Assembly: GCA_016235165.1 (NCBI GenBank)
Contig: JACRLX010000038.1
Location: 1 to 64,000 of the forward strand
Source of the DNA: Rhodocyclales bacterium
Lineage (GTDB): Bacteria; Pseudomonadota; Gammaproteobacteria; Burkholderiales; Rhodocyclaceae
Length of the DNA stretch: 64,000 nt
Direction: 5' to 3'
A program made the position numbers and the translations under genes. Positions 1 to 10,969 of this stretch are shown here, one piece after another (the first letter of the stretch is position 1; each line of letters opens with the position of its first letter). Below the pieces are notes generated by a model that saw only the letters and a program-made list of their open reading frames with translations, was not told where the DNA came from and made no database searches.

Positions 1-141
1 AGGATCGAGGAACAGAAAGTCGGCGCTGGCAATACGGCGAAGAAGGCCCGTGCCACGCCGTCGGCGGCGCCAAGGGCCGCTCCCCGCCTCGCCCGCCAGC
101 TGGCTGCCCCGGTCGCCGAAGGCGATTTCGAGCGCTTCTGA
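1..141 (+). CDS. C-terminal fragment of a probable methyl-accepting chemotaxis protein
   Basis: An open frame enters from the left edge and stops at TGA 139-141, giving 46 residues that end GDFERF. The tail is rich in Ala, Pro and Arg, like the variable cytoplasmic tail of many receptors, and it is followed 27 bases later by cheW and two receptor genes. No conserved domain lies inside the window, so the family is inferred from context and tail style only. The stretch at 16-39, read as KVGAGNTA, is a copy of the interspersed 24-bp motif. A similar KVGAGTTA tail ends the receptor at 2661. Confidence 0.5.
   Translation, partial: RIEEQKVGAGNTAKKARATPSAAPRAAPRLARQLAAPVAEGDFERF
16..39 (+). repeat. 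24-bp interspersed motif, copy 1
   Basis: Contains the core AAGTCGGCGCTGG followed by CAATACGGCG. It lies in the last third of the partial receptor frame and reads KVGAGNTA. Confidence 0.8.
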
Positions 142-168
142 ATCCGCCATCCAACCAAGGAGACGATC

Positions 169-732
169 ATGGGACAAGTCGTTCAGCAAGCCCCTGCCGT
201 GCGCGGCAAACCGCCGGCAGCCATCGCCGGTGCCGTGGCGGATATCCAGCAATACCTGACCTTCCTGCTTTCCGGCGAGATGTACGCGGTTGGCATTCTC
301 AATGTCAAGGAGATCATCGAATACGGGCAGATCACCGAGATCCCGATGATGCCGGCCTTCATTCGCGGGGTCATCAACCTGCGCGGATCGGTGGTGCCGG
401 TGATCGACCTCTCGGCCCGTTTCGGCGGTCGTACCACCGAGACCTCGCGCCGCACCTGCATCGTGATCATCGAGCTGGCGCACGAGGACGAGCATCACGA
501 CATCGGCATCGTGGTCGATGCGGTGTCCGAAGTGCTGGAGGTGTCGAGTGCCGATATCGAACCGGCGCCCTCTTTCGGCGCCAAGATCCGCGCTGACTTC
601 ATCGCCGGCATGGGCAAGATCGCCGGCAAGTTCGTGATCATCCTCGATATCCGGAAAGTGCTGTCGGTGGACGAAATCGCCAGTCTTGCCGGCGTCGCAA
701 ATGGTGCGTCCGGCTCAGCCAATGGCAGCTGA
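169..732 (+). CDS. cheW: Chemotaxis adaptor CheW
   Basis: This 187-residue protein is a single CheW domain with a short N-terminal extension. CheW is the cytoplasmic SH3-like scaffold linking receptors to CheA. Recognisable blocks are YLTFLLSGEMYAVGI, the loop VINLRGSVVPVIDL near residues 85-100, and the second beta barrel around GIVVDAVSEVLEV. An AAGGAG ribosome site lies 6-13 bases before ATG 169. The gene sits between two receptor genes and far from cheA, so it probably serves these receptors and the main che operon at 10970. Family assignment is secure; whether it is the only CheW of the cell cannot be seen. Confidence 0.95.
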   Translation: MGQVVQQAPAVRGKPPAAIAGAVADIQQYLTFLLSGEMYAVGILNVKEIIEYGQITEIPMMPAFIRGVINLRGSVVPVIDLSARFGGRTTETSRRTCIVIIELAHEDEHHDIGIVVDAVSEVLEVSSADIEPAPSFGAKIRADFIAGMGKIAGKFVIILDIRKVLSVDEIASLAGVANGASGSANGS

Positions 733-756
733 ATGGAGGCCGGAAGGAGAAAGGCC

Positions 757-2646
757 ATGAATCCGAAATCGATCCGCGTACGTTTGCTGTTCCCGTTCGC
801 CCTGTTGGTGCTAGGCCTGGTTTGGCATCTGGGCACGGGCATCAAGGACGACATGGTTGCCCTGCGCGAAGGCGGCAGGCTGGCCGGCATCGGCGAGATT
901 GCCGTCGCCGCCAGCGCCTTGGTACACGAATTGCAGAAAGAGCGAGGGCTGTCGGCGGGGTTCATCGGCTCCAAGGGCGAAAAGTTTCGCGATCAATTGG
1001 AGAAGCAGCGCCGCGATACCGACGCCAGGCGCAAGGCGATGCAAGAGGCTTTCGCCATGCGTGCGGATTCGCTGCCGGAAAGCTACGCCCAGAATCTGCG
1101 CAAGGCCGGCGATGCGCTGGCCGCGCTCGACGGCAAGCGCTCTGAAATCAGCGGGCTCAAGCTGGCTGGTCCGGCCTCGTTCGGCTTCTATACCGGAACC
1201 ATCGACAACTATCTGGCGGCGCTCTCGGCGGTACTGCCGACCATCGGCGAGGTCGGGATGCTGCGCGGTTTCTCCGCTTACGTCATGTTCCTCTCCGCCA
1301 AGGAGTACGCCGGTCGCGAGCGGGCCACGGTGAATGGCATTTTTGCCGCCGGGCAGCCGCAAACAGTCGCCATCTTCCAGCGCTTGCAAAGCCTGATCAC
1401 GGCGCAGGATCAGTATCTTGCACAGTTCCGCAACCTCGCCGCGGGCGAGCCGCGCCAGGCACTGGATGCCCTGCTGGCGTCGAAGCCGGCCCAGGAAGCC
1501 CTGCGCATGCGAACCATTGCTATCGAGCAGGCCTTCCTCGGCAATTACGAGGTCGAGCCGGCGACCTGGTTTGCCACCATTACGGCAAAGATCGATGCCA
1601 TGAAGCAGATCGAAGATCAGCTCGCCGCCGATATCGCCAGCAGCGGCGCGCGGAGAATTTCGGAATCACGCCTCGAACTCGGCATCGCCGTCGCCTCTGC
1701 CCTGCTGCTGGTGGTTCTGGTGGTCGGTTTCGTCCTCCTGCTGACGCACATGCTGCGCGATGTGCACGAGGTGGCGCAATCGGCGCGCAGCCTGGCCGAC
1801 GGCGACTTGCGCATCAGCGTACGGGTCGATCGCAAGGACGAAATCGGCGAGTTGCAGGATTCGATCGCCCGCACCGTTGAAAGGCTGGCGCATACCATCG
1901 GTGACGTGCGTCTGGCCGCCGATTCCCTGAACAGCGCCGCCGGCCAGGTTTCGGCCACCGCCCAGTCGCTGTCGCTGTCCTCATCGGAACAGGCGGCGGC
2001 GGTCGAGCAGACCAGCGCCAGCATCGAACAGATGGCGGCGTCGATCAGCCAGAACACGGAAAATGCCAAGGTCACCGACACCATGGCTGCCCGCTCGGCG
2101 CAAGAGGCCAGCACTGGCGGCACCACGGTCAAGGAAACCGTGGAAGCCATGAATTCGATTGCCGGCAAGATCGGCATCATCGACGACATCGCCTACCAGA
2201 CCAATCTCCTGGCACTCAACGCCGCGATCGAGGCAGCACGGGCCGGCGAGCATGGCAAGGGCTTTGCCGTGGTCGCCGCCGAAGTGCGCAAGCTGGCCGA
2301 ACGCAGCCAGGTCGCCGCGCAGGAAATCGGCCAGCTTGCCGCGTCGAGCGTGTCGACAGCCGAGAAGGCCGGGCATCTGCTCGACGAAATGGTGCCCAAT
2401 ATCAGGAAGACTTCCGACCTGGTGCAGGAAATCGCCGGCACCAGCCAGGAACAGAGTGCCGGTGTCGCCCAGATCAACGGCGCCATGGGGCAGATCAACA
2501 AAACCACGCAGCAAAACGCCAGCGCCTCCGAAGAGCTGGCCGCGACCGCCGAAGAAATGGGCGGTCAGGCGGCAGAACTGCAGGAACTGATGGAGTTTTT
2601 CAAATTGCCGCCAATGGCGGAACACGGGTCGGAAAGGGCCCACTGA
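757..2646 (+). CDS. Methyl-accepting chemotaxis protein with NIT sensor domain
   Basis: A transmembrane receptor of 629 residues from ATG 757. This start is preferred over 733 because GGAAGGAG lies just before it. Membrane helices are near residues 8-27 and 306-333. The periplasmic part has the NIT-type signature [16 protein letters not shown] near residue 60, a fold known from nitrate/nitrite-responsive proteins, so nitrate or nitrite is a plausible but unproven ligand. A HAMP domain follows the second helix. The signalling hairpin tip is unmistakable ([20 protein letters not shown]). No CheR-tethering pentapeptide is present at the C terminus. The hairpin is nearly identical to that of the next receptor, suggesting duplication of the cytoplasmic half. 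Confidence 0.93.
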   Translation: MNPKSIRVRLLFPFALLVLGLVWHLGTGIKDDMVALREGGRLAGIGEIAVAASALVHELQKERGLSAGFIGSKGEKFRDQLEKQRRDTDARRKAMQEAFAMRADSLPESYAQNLRKAGDALAALDGKRSEISGLKLAGPASFGFYTGTIDNYLAALSAVLPTIGEVGMLRGFSAYVMFLSAKEYAGRERATVNGIFAAGQPQTVAIFQRLQSLITAQDQYLAQFRNLAAGEPRQALDALLASKPAQEALRMRTIAIEQAFLGNYEVEPATWFATITAKIDAMKQIEDQLAADIASSGARRISESRLELGIAVASALLLVVLVVGFVLLLTHMLRDVHEVAQSARSLADGDLRISVRVDRKDEIGELQDSIARTVERLAHTIGDVRLAADSLNSAAGQVSATAQSLSLSSSEQAAAVEQTSASIEQMAASISQNTENAKVTDTMAARSAQEASTGGTTVKETVEAMNSIAGKIGIIDDIAYQTNLLALNAAIEAARAGEHGKGFAVVAAEVRKLAERSQVAAQEIGQLAASSVSTAEKAGHLLDEMVPNIRKTSDLVQEIAGTSQEQSAGVAQINGAMGQINKTTQQNASASEELAATAEEMGGQAAELQELMEFFKLPPMAEHGSERAH

Positions 2647-2660
2647 AGGGACGTTCGATC

Positions 2661-4202
2661 ATGAAACGCAGCACCGCCATTCCGGTCTGGCAGCGCCTGG
2701 CTGCGCTGGTGGTATTGATGCTGGCCCTGGTGCTGAGCGGCACCATAGCCTGGCAGAGCCGTGTCAATCACGCCAATGCCATCGAACAGGCGGGTGACGT
2801 GGCGCGAAGTATCCACGAGATGACGATGGCCGGACTGACCGGAATGATGATCACCGGCACGATTGGCCAGCGCGAGGTCTTCCTCGACCAGATCAAGGAG
2901 CTCACCGTGCTGAAAGACCTCGCGGTGCTGCGCGGCGATGCGCTGAAAACCATGTTCGGGCCGGGCAAGGAGCGAGCGCCCGATGCCCTGGAAAAGGAAG
3001 CGATGAGCAGCGGCAAGGAGATCCTGCGGGTCGAGCAGGACGGCCGGCATGGCAGCTACCTGCGCGTGATCCGCCCGGTGCTGGCGTCGACAAGCTACCT
3101 CGGCAAGGATTGCACCACCTGCCATCAGGCGGCGGCAGGCACCCTGCTGGGCGCGGTGAGCATGAAGATTTCGCTCGACAAGGTGGAAAGCGCGGCGAAC
3201 GGCTTTCTTCGTACCAGCATCCTGATCGCCCTGCTGGTGTCGATTCCGCTGCTGGCCCTGCTCGCCTTCGGCATCCAGCGCTTCCTGCGCCAGGTGCTGG
3301 GCGGCGAACCGGCCTACGCGGTGGAAGTCATGCATCGCCTGGCCGATGGCGACCTGAGCGACGACATCGTTCTGCGCGCCGACGACAAGGCCAGCATGCT
3401 GTTCGCGATTCGCAAGACCAGCGAAAGCCTGGCTCGCATCATCGACGAAGTGAGGCAAAACGCCGACCTGCTGGTGAACTCGTCGCAACAAGTTTCAGCC
3501 ACCGCGCAATCCCTGTCGACCGCCTCCTCGGAGCAGGCCGCCGCCGTGGAAAAGACCACCTCATCGATGGAGCAGATGACCGCCCGCATCAACCAGAACA
3601 CGGACAACGCGCGGATTACCGACGCCATGGCAACCAGGTCCTCGGCCGAAGCCGAGCAGGGCGGCACGGCGGTCAGGGAAACCGTCGAAGCCATGAAGTC
3701 GATTGCCGACAAGATCGGCATCATCGACGACATCGCCTACCAGACCAATCTCCTGGCGCTCAATGCCGCGATCGAGGCGGCGCGCGCCGGCGAGCATGGC
3801 AAGGGCTTCGCGGTCGTGGCGGCGGAAGTACGCAAGCTGGCCGAGCGCAGCCAGGTCGCCGCCCAGGAAATCGGCCAACTCGCGGCGACCAGCGTGCAGA
3901 CCGCGGAAAAGGCCGGACGGGTACTCGATGAGATGGTCCCCAACATCCGCAAGACGTCGGGGCTGGTGCAGGAGATCGCGGCCTCCGGCGCCGACCAGTC
4001 AGCCGGCGTCGGCCAGATCAACCACGCCATGGGGCAGCTCAACAAGACCACGCAGCAGAACGCATCGGCTTCCGAGGAACTCGCAGCCACCGCCGAGGAA
4101 ATGGGCGCCCAGGCCGCCCAACTGCAGGACTTGATGGAGTACTTCAAAGTCGGCGCCGGTACCACGGCGAATTTCGGCATCCGGCGCGAGAGGAAGGCGT
4201 AG
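2661..4202 (+). CDS. Methyl-accepting chemotaxis protein with periplasmic CxxCH haem motif
   Basis: A receptor of 513 residues with helices near residues 13-30 and 180-208, then HAMP and a full signalling hairpin almost identical to that of the preceding receptor. The periplasmic domain carries CTTCH at residues 151-155 in the context [10 protein letters not shown], the covalent haem c attachment motif. Family knowledge: haem-containing receptors such as Desulfovibrio DcrA sense oxygen or redox state. The inference here is a redox, oxygen or NO sensor matured by the cytochrome c system. The last 20 residues include KVGAGTTA, encoded by a copy of the interspersed 24-bp motif. The stop lies 4 bases before the next gene. 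Confidence 0.92.
   Translation: MKRSTAIPVWQRLAALVVLMLALVLSGTIAWQSRVNHANAIEQAGDVARSIHEMTMAGLTGMMITGTIGQREVFLDQIKELTVLKDLAVLRGDALKTMFGPGKERAPDALEKEAMSSGKEILRVEQDGRHGSYLRVIRPVLASTSYLGKDCTTCHQAAAGTLLGAVSMKISLDKVESAANGFLRTSILIALLVSIPLLALLAFGIQRFLRQVLGGEPAYAVEVMHRLADGDLSDDIVLRADDKASMLFAIRKTSESLARIIDEVRQNADLLVNSSQQVSATAQSLSTASSEQAAAVEKTTSSMEQMTARINQNTDNARITDAMATRSSAEAEQGGTAVRETVEAMKSIADKIGIIDDIAYQTNLLALNAAIEAARAGEHGKGFAVVAAEVRKLAERSQVAAQEIGQLAATSVQTAEKAGRVLDEMVPNIRKTSGLVQEIAASGADQSAGVGQINHAMGQLNKTTQQNASASEELAATAEEMGAQAAQLQDLMEYFKVGAGTTANFGIRRERKA
4146..4169 (+). repeat. 24-bp interspersed motif, copy 2
   Basis: Diverged copy with AAGTCGGCGCCGG followed by TACCACGGCG. It encodes KVGAGTTA at the C terminus of the haem-motif receptor, beyond the conserved signalling domain. 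Confidence 0.7.
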
Positions 4203-4206
4203 TCCC

Positions 4207-5346
4207 ATGAATCACCCACTCGAACTGAACGTCGACGCCCCGTCATCGACCAACGATGCGGTCAAGGGCTCATCGATACTGATTGTGGACGACGTTCCGG
4301 CCAACCTCAGTGTGCTGGGCGACTTGCTGCACGATGCCGGCTACCAGGTCAAGGCGGCCACTTCCGGTCGCGCGGCCCTGCGTTACGCCGTTCAGGAGCC
4401 TAGGCCGGCACTGGTGCTGCTGGACGTGATGATGCCGGAAATGGACGGCTACCAGGTTCTCGCCAGCCTGCGCAAGGACCCGCTGACGCAGGACATTCCG
4501 GTGATTTTCCTTACCGCGCTGGACAATGCGCGTGACGAAGAACGCGGCTTTCAGCATGGTGCGGCGGACTACATCGCCAAGCCGATCAAGCCCGACGTGG
4601 TGCTGGCCCGCGTGCGCAACCAGTTGCTGGCGCGCATTGCATCGAACTGGCTGCGTGACCAGAACGCGGCGCTGGAAGCCGAAGTGGCGCGCCGCATGGA
4701 AGAGAATGAACTGATCCAGGCGGCCAGCATTCGCGCCCTCGCCCACCTGGCGGAAACGCGCGACCCCGAAACCGGCAACCACATTCTGCGTACCCAGGGC
4801 TATGTGCGTCTGCTGGCGACCAAGCTGCAGCACCATCCGCGTTTTGCCGAGACGCTGAGCGACCCGTACATCAAGATGCTGGCCGATTCGGCCCCCTTGC
4901 ATGACATCGGCAAGGTCGGCATCCCGGATTCCATCCTGCAAAAGCCCGGCAAGCTGACGCCCGAGGAGTGGGATGTGATGAAAACCCACTCCAAGCTCGG
5001 CAGCGACGCCATCGAGCAGGCCGAACGCGATATTGCGCGGCCGGTCGAATTCCTCGCCCTGGCCAAGGAAGTGGCCCACTGGCACCACGAACGCTGGGAT
5101 GGGCGCGGCTATCCGGATGGTCTGCTCGCCGAGGCCATCCCGATTTCCGCGCGCCTGATGACCATTGCCGACGTCTTCGACGCCTTGATATCCAAACGCG
5201 TCTACAAGGATGCAATGCCGATCGAGAAGGTGCGCGAGATCATCTCCAGCGAACGCGGCAAACAGTTCGACCCCGACGCGACCGACAGTTTCCTTGCCGG
5301 TTTCAGCGAGTTTGCCGCGATCGCGGAACAGTACAGCGACGGCTAG
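4207..5346 (+). CDS. Response regulator with HD-GYP output (cyclic di-GMP phosphodiesterase)
   Basis: A 379-residue RpfG-like protein. Residues about 18-135 form a receiver domain with acidic pocket VDD and phosphoacceptor Asp73 in [11 protein letters not shown]. Residues about 175-375 form an HD-GYP domain with metal ligands H232-D233 in [10 protein letters not shown] and the GYP signature at 301-303 in WDGRGYPDG. Active HD-GYP enzymes hydrolyse cyclic di-GMP, lowering the signal that favours sessile life. It starts 4 bases after a receptor and ends next to the hybrid kinase, whose receiver/HPt relay is an obvious candidate phosphodonor. Catalytic residues look intact; activity is not proven. 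Confidence 0.92.
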   Translation: MNHPLELNVDAPSSTNDAVKGSSILIVDDVPANLSVLGDLLHDAGYQVKAATSGRAALRYAVQEPRPALVLLDVMMPEMDGYQVLASLRKDPLTQDIPVIFLTALDNARDEERGFQHGAADYIAKPIKPDVVLARVRNQLLARIASNWLRDQNAALEAEVARRMEENELIQAASIRALAHLAETRDPETGNHILRTQGYVRLLATKLQHHPRFAETLSDPYIKMLADSAPLHDIGKVGIPDSILQKPGKLTPEEWDVMKTHSKLGSDAIEQAERDIARPVEFLALAKEVAHWHHERWDGRGYPDGLLAEAIPISARLMTIADVFDALISKRVYKDAMPIEKVREIISSERGKQFDPDATDSFLAGFSEFAAIAEQYSDG

Positions 5347-5347
5347 C

Positions 5348-8300
5348 GTGAAAATCCTCCTGCCCCAGCCATCCCAAGGGCGTACCGGCCTGGTCAGCGT
5401 AGTGCTCGCCTACGCGGCGCTGGGCACGCTGTGGATCCTGATATCGGATCGCATCCTGGCCTGGCTGATTACCGACCCCAGCGTGTTGCTGATCGCGAAT
5501 ACGCTCAAGGGCTGGGCCTTCATCGCCATTTCGTCCTTGCTGCTGTATTTGGCCTTGCGTCGCCGGGCGGTGAAGGAAAGCACGCTGGTACCGGATGCCG
5601 CCAGATACGGTTCCTTGTTGTTGCCCTTGAGCCTGGCTGGGCTGCTCGTCGTGGTCGCCACCGGCAGTGCCATCAGTCTGCAACTGCGCCATCAGTACGA
5701 AAACGAGGCGGCGCGGATGCGGGCGGTGGCCGAACTCAAGACCCGCCAGATTTCCGACTGGATGCAGGAGCGCCGGGGCGATGCCGAGTACCTCGCCAAC
5801 GACCAGCGGCTGGCGGCCAGCTATCTGCGCTGGAGTCGGCAAGGCGACCAGGCCAGTCGCAATGAATTGACAGGTCAATTGCAGAAGTACCGTGCCAGCA
5901 AGAAATACGCGAATGTCCTATTGATCGATGTGCAGGGACGCATAGTGTTGGATTCGGAGAACGAAATCGCGCAACCCGACACGCTGCTGCTGGACATGGC
6001 GCGCAATGCGGTGGCGCGGGACGAGGTCGCCAACCCGCCCCCCTACCGCGACGCCAAGGGCCGTTTGCGTCTCGATTTCGTCGCGCCCTTGCCGGTGCAT
6101 GGCGGAGTGCAGGCACCGGCGGTAATCCTGCGTACCGATCCTGCTTCCAATCTCTTTCCCCTGCTCAAGACCTGGCCTGTTCCCAGCGCCAGCGCCGAAA
6201 CCCTGCTCTTCCGCCGCCATGGCGACCAGGTGACGTACCTCAACGACCTGGTGTACCAGGTGGACGCGGCAGCGCGCTTCCAGGCGCCGATTGCCGCGCC
6301 CAAACTGCTGGCGGCGCAAGTCCTGCGTGGCGAAATCCGGCCCGGCCATCTGTTCGAAGGTGAAGATTACCGGGGTATCGCGGTACTGGGAGTGGTGCGC
6401 GCGGTGCTCGGCACCGACTGGTTCCTGATCACCAAGATGGATCGCACCGAACTATTCGCCCAGGGCTGGCGCGAAAGCATGTGGCTGGCGCTGGCCGGCC
6501 TGTTGACCTTGCTGATGATCGCCAGCGGCGCCTATGTCTGGCGCCAGCGCCAATACCTGCGCGACAGCGTGCGCGTACGGGAAATCCAGGCCGAGCGCCT
6601 GCACACGCTGGAACTTTTCGACAACCTGGCACGCAGCTCTGATGACGTCATTTACGTCAAGGATGCGGAGGGCCGCTACATCCTGTTCAACCCTGCCGGC
6701 TGCCGCTTTTTCGGCCGGCAGGAGTCGGAGGTGCTGGGCAAGGACGCCCGCGCCCTGCTGCCACCGGCCGAGGCGGAAGCGATCATGGCGCTGGACCGGC
6801 GCCTGCGTTCGGGCAATGAAACACTGACCATGGAAGAGCGCCTCAGCGCGGCGGACGGGCCGCGCTTCCTGCTCTCCACCAAGGGTCCCCTGCACGATGC
6901 CGAAGGCAATGTGGTGGGCACCTTTTGCGTTGCGCGCGACATTACCGAACGCAAGCAGATGGAGCTGGAGCTCAAGGCCACGGCAACGTCCTTGCGCCAG
7001 TCTCTTTCCACCGCCCAGTTGCTGATCGAATCCTCCCTCGATGCGGTAATCGGCATGGATCAGGATGGACGCGTCACGACCTGGAATGCCAGTGCCGAGG
7101 CATTGTTCTGGTATCCGGCGGAAAATGCACTGGGCCATGACCTGGGCGAGCTGATCGTGCCCGCAACCTTGCGCGAGCGGCATCGCGCCGGACTCAAGCG
7201 GTTTATCGAGACCGGCGAGCGGCACGCCATCGGCCGGCGTCTGGAGTTGGTGGCGATGCGATCCGATGGCCACGAGTTCCCGGTCGAGCTGACGATTGGC
7301 GCCCTCAAGGATGGCGATCGCCATCTTTTCACCGCCTACCTGCGCGACATCACCGAGCGCAAAAATTCCGAGGCCGTCCTCAAGGCATCGGAGCATCGCT
7401 TTCGCGACCTGGTCAACACCACCGACGGCATCGTCTGGGAAGCCGATGCCGAAAGCTTCGTGTTCACCTTCGTCAGCCAACAGGCCGAGCGACTGCTGGG
7501 CTACACCGCCGAGGAATGGACACGGCCCGGATTCTGGGTCGAACACATGCACCCCGATGACGTCGGCTGGGCGCCGGAATATTGCGCCGAATGCACCTCG
7601 CGCATCGAACCGCACAAGTTCGAGTACCGCCTGATCGCCCGCGACGGCAGCACGGTGTGGCTGCACGACACGGTCACCGTGGTCGAGCAGGATGGCAAAC
7701 CGCGTTGGCTGCGCGGCATCATGCTCGACATTACCGAACGCAAGCAGTCCGACGAGATGCTGCGCAAGCTGTCGCTGGCGGTCGAACAAAGCCCGGAAAG
7801 CATCGTCATCACCAACGTCAAGGACGAGATCGAGTATGTGAACGAAGCCTTCTCGCGCAATACCGGCTACAGCCGCGAGGAAGTCATCGGCAGCAACCCG
7901 CGACTGCTGCATTCCGGTCTGACCCCGCGCAAGACTTACGAAGACATGTGGAGCTCCCTGGCCCAGGGCAAACCCTGGAAGGGTGAATTCTTCAACCGGC
8001 GCAAGAACGGCGAGGACTACGTCGAATTCGCCATCGTGACGCCGATCCGCCAGGCCGATGGCGCCATCACACACTATGTGGCGGTCAAGGAAGACATCAC
8101 CGAAAAGCGCCGGGTTGGCCGCGAACTGGACGAGCACCGCCACCACCTTGAGGAACTTGTCGCCAAGCGCACCGCGCAGCTCGATGAAGCCAGGGAAAAG
8201 GCCGAGGCGGCCAACATCGCCAAGAGCGCATTCCTCGCCAACATGAGCCACGAGATCCGCACGCCGATGAACGCCATCGTCGGCCTGACCTACATTCTGC

Positions 8301-10015
8301 GCCGCACGCAACCGACGCCAGAGCAGGCCGACAAGCTGACCAAGATCGACGAGGCCGCGGACCATCTGCTGTCCATCATCAACGACATCCTCGACCTGTC
8401 GAAAATCGAGGCCGGCAAGCTGGCGCTGGAACAGACCGACTTCTCGCTGTCGGCGATCCTCGATCACACCCGTTCGCTGATTGCCGAACAGGCGCGCGTC
8501 AAGGGCATCGCCGTCGAAGTCGCATGCGATGGGGTCCCGGCATGGCTGCGCGGCGATCCGACGCGACTGCGGCAGGCCTTGCTCAATTACGCCGGCAACG
8601 CGATCAAGTTCACCAAGCAAGGCACCATCACCCTGCGTGCCCGGCTGCTGTCCGACGACAGCGACGGCGTTCGCATCCGCTTCGAGGTTCAAGACACGGG
8701 CATCGGCATTCCCGCCGAGCAGCTGTCCAACCTGTTCCAGGCTTTCGTGCAGGCGGATGCCTCGACCACGCGGACCTATGGCGGTACCGGCCTCGGCCTC
8801 GCCATCAGTCGCCGCCTGGCCTACATGATGGACGGCGATGCCGGAGTCGAAAGCGAGGTCGGCAAGGGCAGCACCTTCTGGTTCTCGGTGCGTTTGCAGC
8901 ATGGCCATGGCATCGTGCCGGTATTGCAGGCCGACACCGTCCGTGAAGACGACAGCGCCGAATCGCGCCTGCAGCGACAACATGCCGGCGCCCGTCTGCT
9001 GCTGGCGGAAGACAATGCGGTGAATCGCGAGGTCGCCCTGGAACTGATTTATGCCGTCGGACTTGCCGCCGATACGGCCAAAACCGGTCGCGAGGCCTTG
9101 GCCAAGGCCTCGAACATCGCTTACGACCTGATCCTGATGGATGTGCAAATGCCGCAGATGAACGGGCTCGACGCAACGCGCGCGATTCGCGCCTTGCCTG
9201 ATCACGGCGCGGTTCCGATTCTGGCAATGACGGCCAACGCGTTCACCGAGGACCGTCAAACCTGCATGGAGGCAGGAATGAATGACTTTATCGCCAAGCC
9301 CGTCAATCCGGAACAGTTTTACGCGGCGCTCATGAAGTGGCTTCCGACATCGACCGTGAAGCCGGAAGCGAATGTGGTCGCGACAGCGCCAAAACTCAGC
9401 GACGAGGATCGCCGGCGCCATCTGGCCGGCATTCCCGGCCTCGATCTGACAGCCGGTTTGGCCACCATGCGCGGCAATGTCGCCAAGTTCACTCGCCTGC
9501 TGACCCTGTTTGCGGAGGGTTACCATGGTCACGCCGAACAGATTTTCACGATGCTGGCTTCCGGCCAACTCGATGCGATCGAACCGATTGTCCATTCCCT
9601 GCGCGGCGCCTCCGGAATGCTGGGAGCGACCGAGTTGTCGGAAAGCGCCGGCAAGATACTCGTGGCGCTGGAAAACGACGCCGGCGCCGAGGAAATCGGT
9701 CGCCTGTGCGCCAAGCTGACGGAAGATCTGTCGTGCCTGATCGAAGGCATCCGCCAGCACGCCAGTGACGATCCGGTGGAGGGCATCATCCCGCAAACAC
9801 CCGCCCGTTACGCGGAAATTCTGGCGCGCCTGGAAACCCTGCTGGAACAAGGCGACATGGCGGCAAGCTATCTGGCCAAGGACGAGGCGGGAACCCTGGA
9901 AACCATACTTGGGGCATCGGCCGCCACCTTGCAGTCGAAAATCGACGCTTTCGACTACGAGGCGGCGGCGGCGACGCTCAGGGACTTTCGCCAGCAGGGC
10001 ACGGTGGTGGCCTGA
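5348..10015 (+). CDS. Hybrid sensor histidine kinase with four PAS domains, receiver and HPt
   Basis: GTG 5348, directly after the upstream stop, gives a 1555-residue protein; the frame is open further upstream, but that would overlap the HD-GYP gene. Order: two or three N-terminal membrane helices, a Cache-like extracytoplasmic region (about 110-370), a helix near 378-398, four PAS segments (about 425-925) with D(I/L)TER linkers, HisKA with His968 in NMSHEIRTP, an ATPase domain, a receiver with Asp1265 in LILMDVQMP, and an HPt domain with His1416 in [10 protein letters not shown]. All relay residues are present, so an internal phosphorelay ending on the HPt is expected. Likely targets are the HD-GYP regulator upstream and the converging regulator at 10050. 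The signal is unknown. Confidence 0.93.
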   Translation: MKILLPQPSQGRTGLVSVVLAYAALGTLWILISDRILAWLITDPSVLLIANTLKGWAFIAISSLLLYLALRRRAVKESTLVPDAARYGSLLLPLSLAGLLVVVATGSAISLQLRHQYENEAARMRAVAELKTRQISDWMQERRGDAEYLANDQRLAASYLRWSRQGDQASRNELTGQLQKYRASKKYANVLLIDVQGRIVLDSENEIAQPDTLLLDMARNAVARDEVANPPPYRDAKGRLRLDFVAPLPVHGGVQAPAVILRTDPASNLFPLLKTWPVPSASAETLLFRRHGDQVTYLNDLVYQVDAAARFQAPIAAPKLLAAQVLRGEIRPGHLFEGEDYRGIAVLGVVRAVLGTDWFLITKMDRTELFAQGWRESMWLALAGLLTLLMIASGAYVWRQRQYLRDSVRVREIQAERLHTLELFDNLARSSDDVIYVKDAEGRYILFNPAGCRFFGRQESEVLGKDARALLPPAEAEAIMALDRRLRSGNETLTMEERLSAADGPRFLLSTKGPLHDAEGNVVGTFCVARDITERKQMELELKATATSLRQSLSTAQLLIESSLDAVIGMDQDGRVTTWNASAEALFWYPAENALGHDLGELIVPATLRERHRAGLKRFIETGERHAIGRRLELVAMRSDGHEFPVELTIGALKDGDRHLFTAYLRDITERKNSEAVLKASEHRFRDLVNTTDGIVWEADAESFVFTFVSQQAERLLGYTAEEWTRPGFWVEHMHPDDVGWAPEYCAECTSRIEPHKFEYRLIARDGSTVWLHDTVTVVEQDGKPRWLRGIMLDITERKQSDEMLRKLSLAVEQSPESIVITNVKDEIEYVNEAFSRNTGYSREEVIGSNPRLLHSGLTPRKTYEDMWSSLAQGKPWKGEFFNRRKNGEDYVEFAIVTPIRQADGAITHYVAVKEDITEKRRVGRELDEHRHHLEELVAKRTAQLDEAREKAEAANIAKSAFLANMSHEIRTPMNAIVGLTYILRRTQPTPEQADKLTKIDEAADHLLSIINDILDLSKIEAGKLALEQTDFSLSAILDHTRSLIAEQARVKGIAVEVACDGVPAWLRGDPTRLRQALLNYAGNAIKFTKQGTITLRARLLSDDSDGVRIRFEVQDTGIGIPAEQLSNLFQAFVQADASTTRTYGGTGLGLAISRRLAYMMDGDAGVESEVGKGSTFWFSVRLQHGHGIVPVLQADTVREDDSAESRLQRQHAGARLLLAEDNAVNREVALELIYAVGLAADTAKTGREALAKASNIAYDLILMDVQMPQMNGLDATRAIRALPDHGAVPILAMTANAFTEDRQTCMEAGMNDFIAKPVNPEQFYAALMKWLPTSTVKPEANVVATAPKLSDEDRRRHLAGIPGLDLTAGLATMRGNVAKFTRLLTLFAEGYHGHAEQIFTMLASGQLDAIEPIVHSLRGASGMLGATELSESAGKILVALENDAGAEEIGRLCAKLTEDLSCLIEGIRQHASDDPVEGIIPQTPARYAEILARLETLLEQGDMAASYLAKDEAGTLETILGASAATLQSKIDAFDYEAAAATLRDFRQQGTVVA

Positions 10016-10049
10016 CGACGGCAGGCCTGCCTATCGGCGGAGCGGAACG

Positions 10050-10718
10050 TCAGCCTTCCTTGCCGGGAAGGTTTTTGCCGGCAAGGCTGTTGCCCGGCAT
10101 GAACTCCATGGTCAGTCGCACCAGTTCGGCAATCGATCCGGCCTGCAATTTCTGCATGATCAGATGGCGATAGGTTTCGGCGGTGCGCTGGCTGATGCCC
10201 AGCTCATGAGCGATGACCTTGGTCAGCTTGCCCTCGAAGACGCCTTCCAGCACTTCGCGCTCGCGCGGCGTCAGCAGCGACATGCGTTCGCCGATTTCGC
10301 GGCTGCGGGCCTGCATTTCGGAACGCTGCTTGTCGATGCGCAGGCCGTCCTGGATGCGATCGAGCAGACGCTGGGTGGAAAACGGCTTCTGGAAGAAATC
10401 GAGCGCCCCTCCCCGCATTGCGCGCACCACGGATGGCACTTCGGCGTAGCTGGAAATGAAGATGATCGGCAGGTCGATCCCCTGATGCCGCAATTCGTCC
10501 TGTAGTTCCAGCCCGCTCATGCCCGGCATGCGCACGTCGGTGACGATGCATCCGGCGAGATCCGACAAATCCTGTTTCAGGAAGCTCTGTGCGTCGTTGA
10601 AGACCGCGTAGGGCAACGCCACCGACTCGACAAGATCGACCAGCAGGAAGGTAATTACCGGATCGTCATCAATGAGATAGACCTTCGGTTGCGGGCGGCT
10701 GGGTTTCTTAACTTGCAT
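10050..10718 (-). CDS. FixJ/NarL-type response regulator
   Basis: A 222-residue protein with an N-terminal receiver (Asp61 in IVTDVRMPGMSG, switch lysine in QKPF) and a C-terminal LuxR-type helix-turn-helix (LTPREREVLEGVFEGKLTKVIA). The architecture resembles FixJ, TodT and StyR regulators. It converges on the hybrid kinase gene with 34 bases between stops, and no other sensor is adjacent, so the two may form a pair. Its promoter lies in the 251-base gap shared with cheR, where a 66-bp repeat headed by the palindrome TACGTA is found 70 bases upstream. Regulation of chemotaxis or motility genes by this protein is a hypothesis only. Confidence 0.9.
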   Translation of the reverse strand: MQVKKPSRPQPKVYLIDDDPVITFLLVDLVESVALPYAVFNDAQSFLKQDLSDLAGCIVTDVRMPGMSGLELQDELRHQGIDLPIIFISSYAEVPSVVRAMRGGALDFFQKPFSTQRLLDRIQDGLRIDKQRSEMQARSREIGERMSLLTPREREVLEGVFEGKLTKVIAHELGISQRTAETYRHLIMQKLQAGSIAELVRLTMEFMPGNSLAGKNLPGKEG

Positions 10719-10787
10719 CGATTGGCCGAATCCTTAAAGCCTTGTCGCGGAAACGTGATGAAGCATGTCCTGGCTCAGCACGCAAAC

Positions 10788-10853
10788 CTACGTAGATACC
10801 GCAGTTTGTAGCGTAATTTCCGGATGCACAAGCTCGGGTCGCTTTGAGAAGAT
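10788..10853 (+). repeat. 66-bp conserved intergenic block, copy A
   Basis: First of three gap-free copies (also 34878-34943 and 59989-60054). Shared segments in order: CTACGTA, CCGCAGTTTG, GCGT, ATT, CGGAT, ACAA, TTTGAGA. It lies in the divergent region between the FixJ-type regulator and cheR and reads toward cheR, ending 116 bases before its ATG. It may be a promoter, an operator or a small mobile element. The remainder of this 251-base gap holds an AT-rich stretch (about 10873-10885) but no clear sigma-54 or sigma-28 promoter. Confidence 0.75.
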
Positions 10854-10969
10854 AGCCGAAAGAGGTTGAATCGTTTTATTTATTTGAGGCGCATTGTAGC
10901 TGCGTTTGGGGTTACCGTGGGAGTGCGAATTGTCAAAAACTTCAACGGCCCCGGCGCTCCCCGAGACCC

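Noticed and set aside
6452-9850. 1132-codon open frame on the minus strand opposite the hybrid kinase
   Set aside because: Mirror frame of a GC-rich gene; the plus strand encodes an unbroken PAS/HisKA/REC protein and the antisense product has no recognisable domain.
10058-10086. CCTTGCCGG/CCGGCAAGG inverted repeat at the 3' end of the FixJ-type regulator
   Set aside because: It lies within coding sequence with no T-run; a terminator between the converging genes is possible but not supported.
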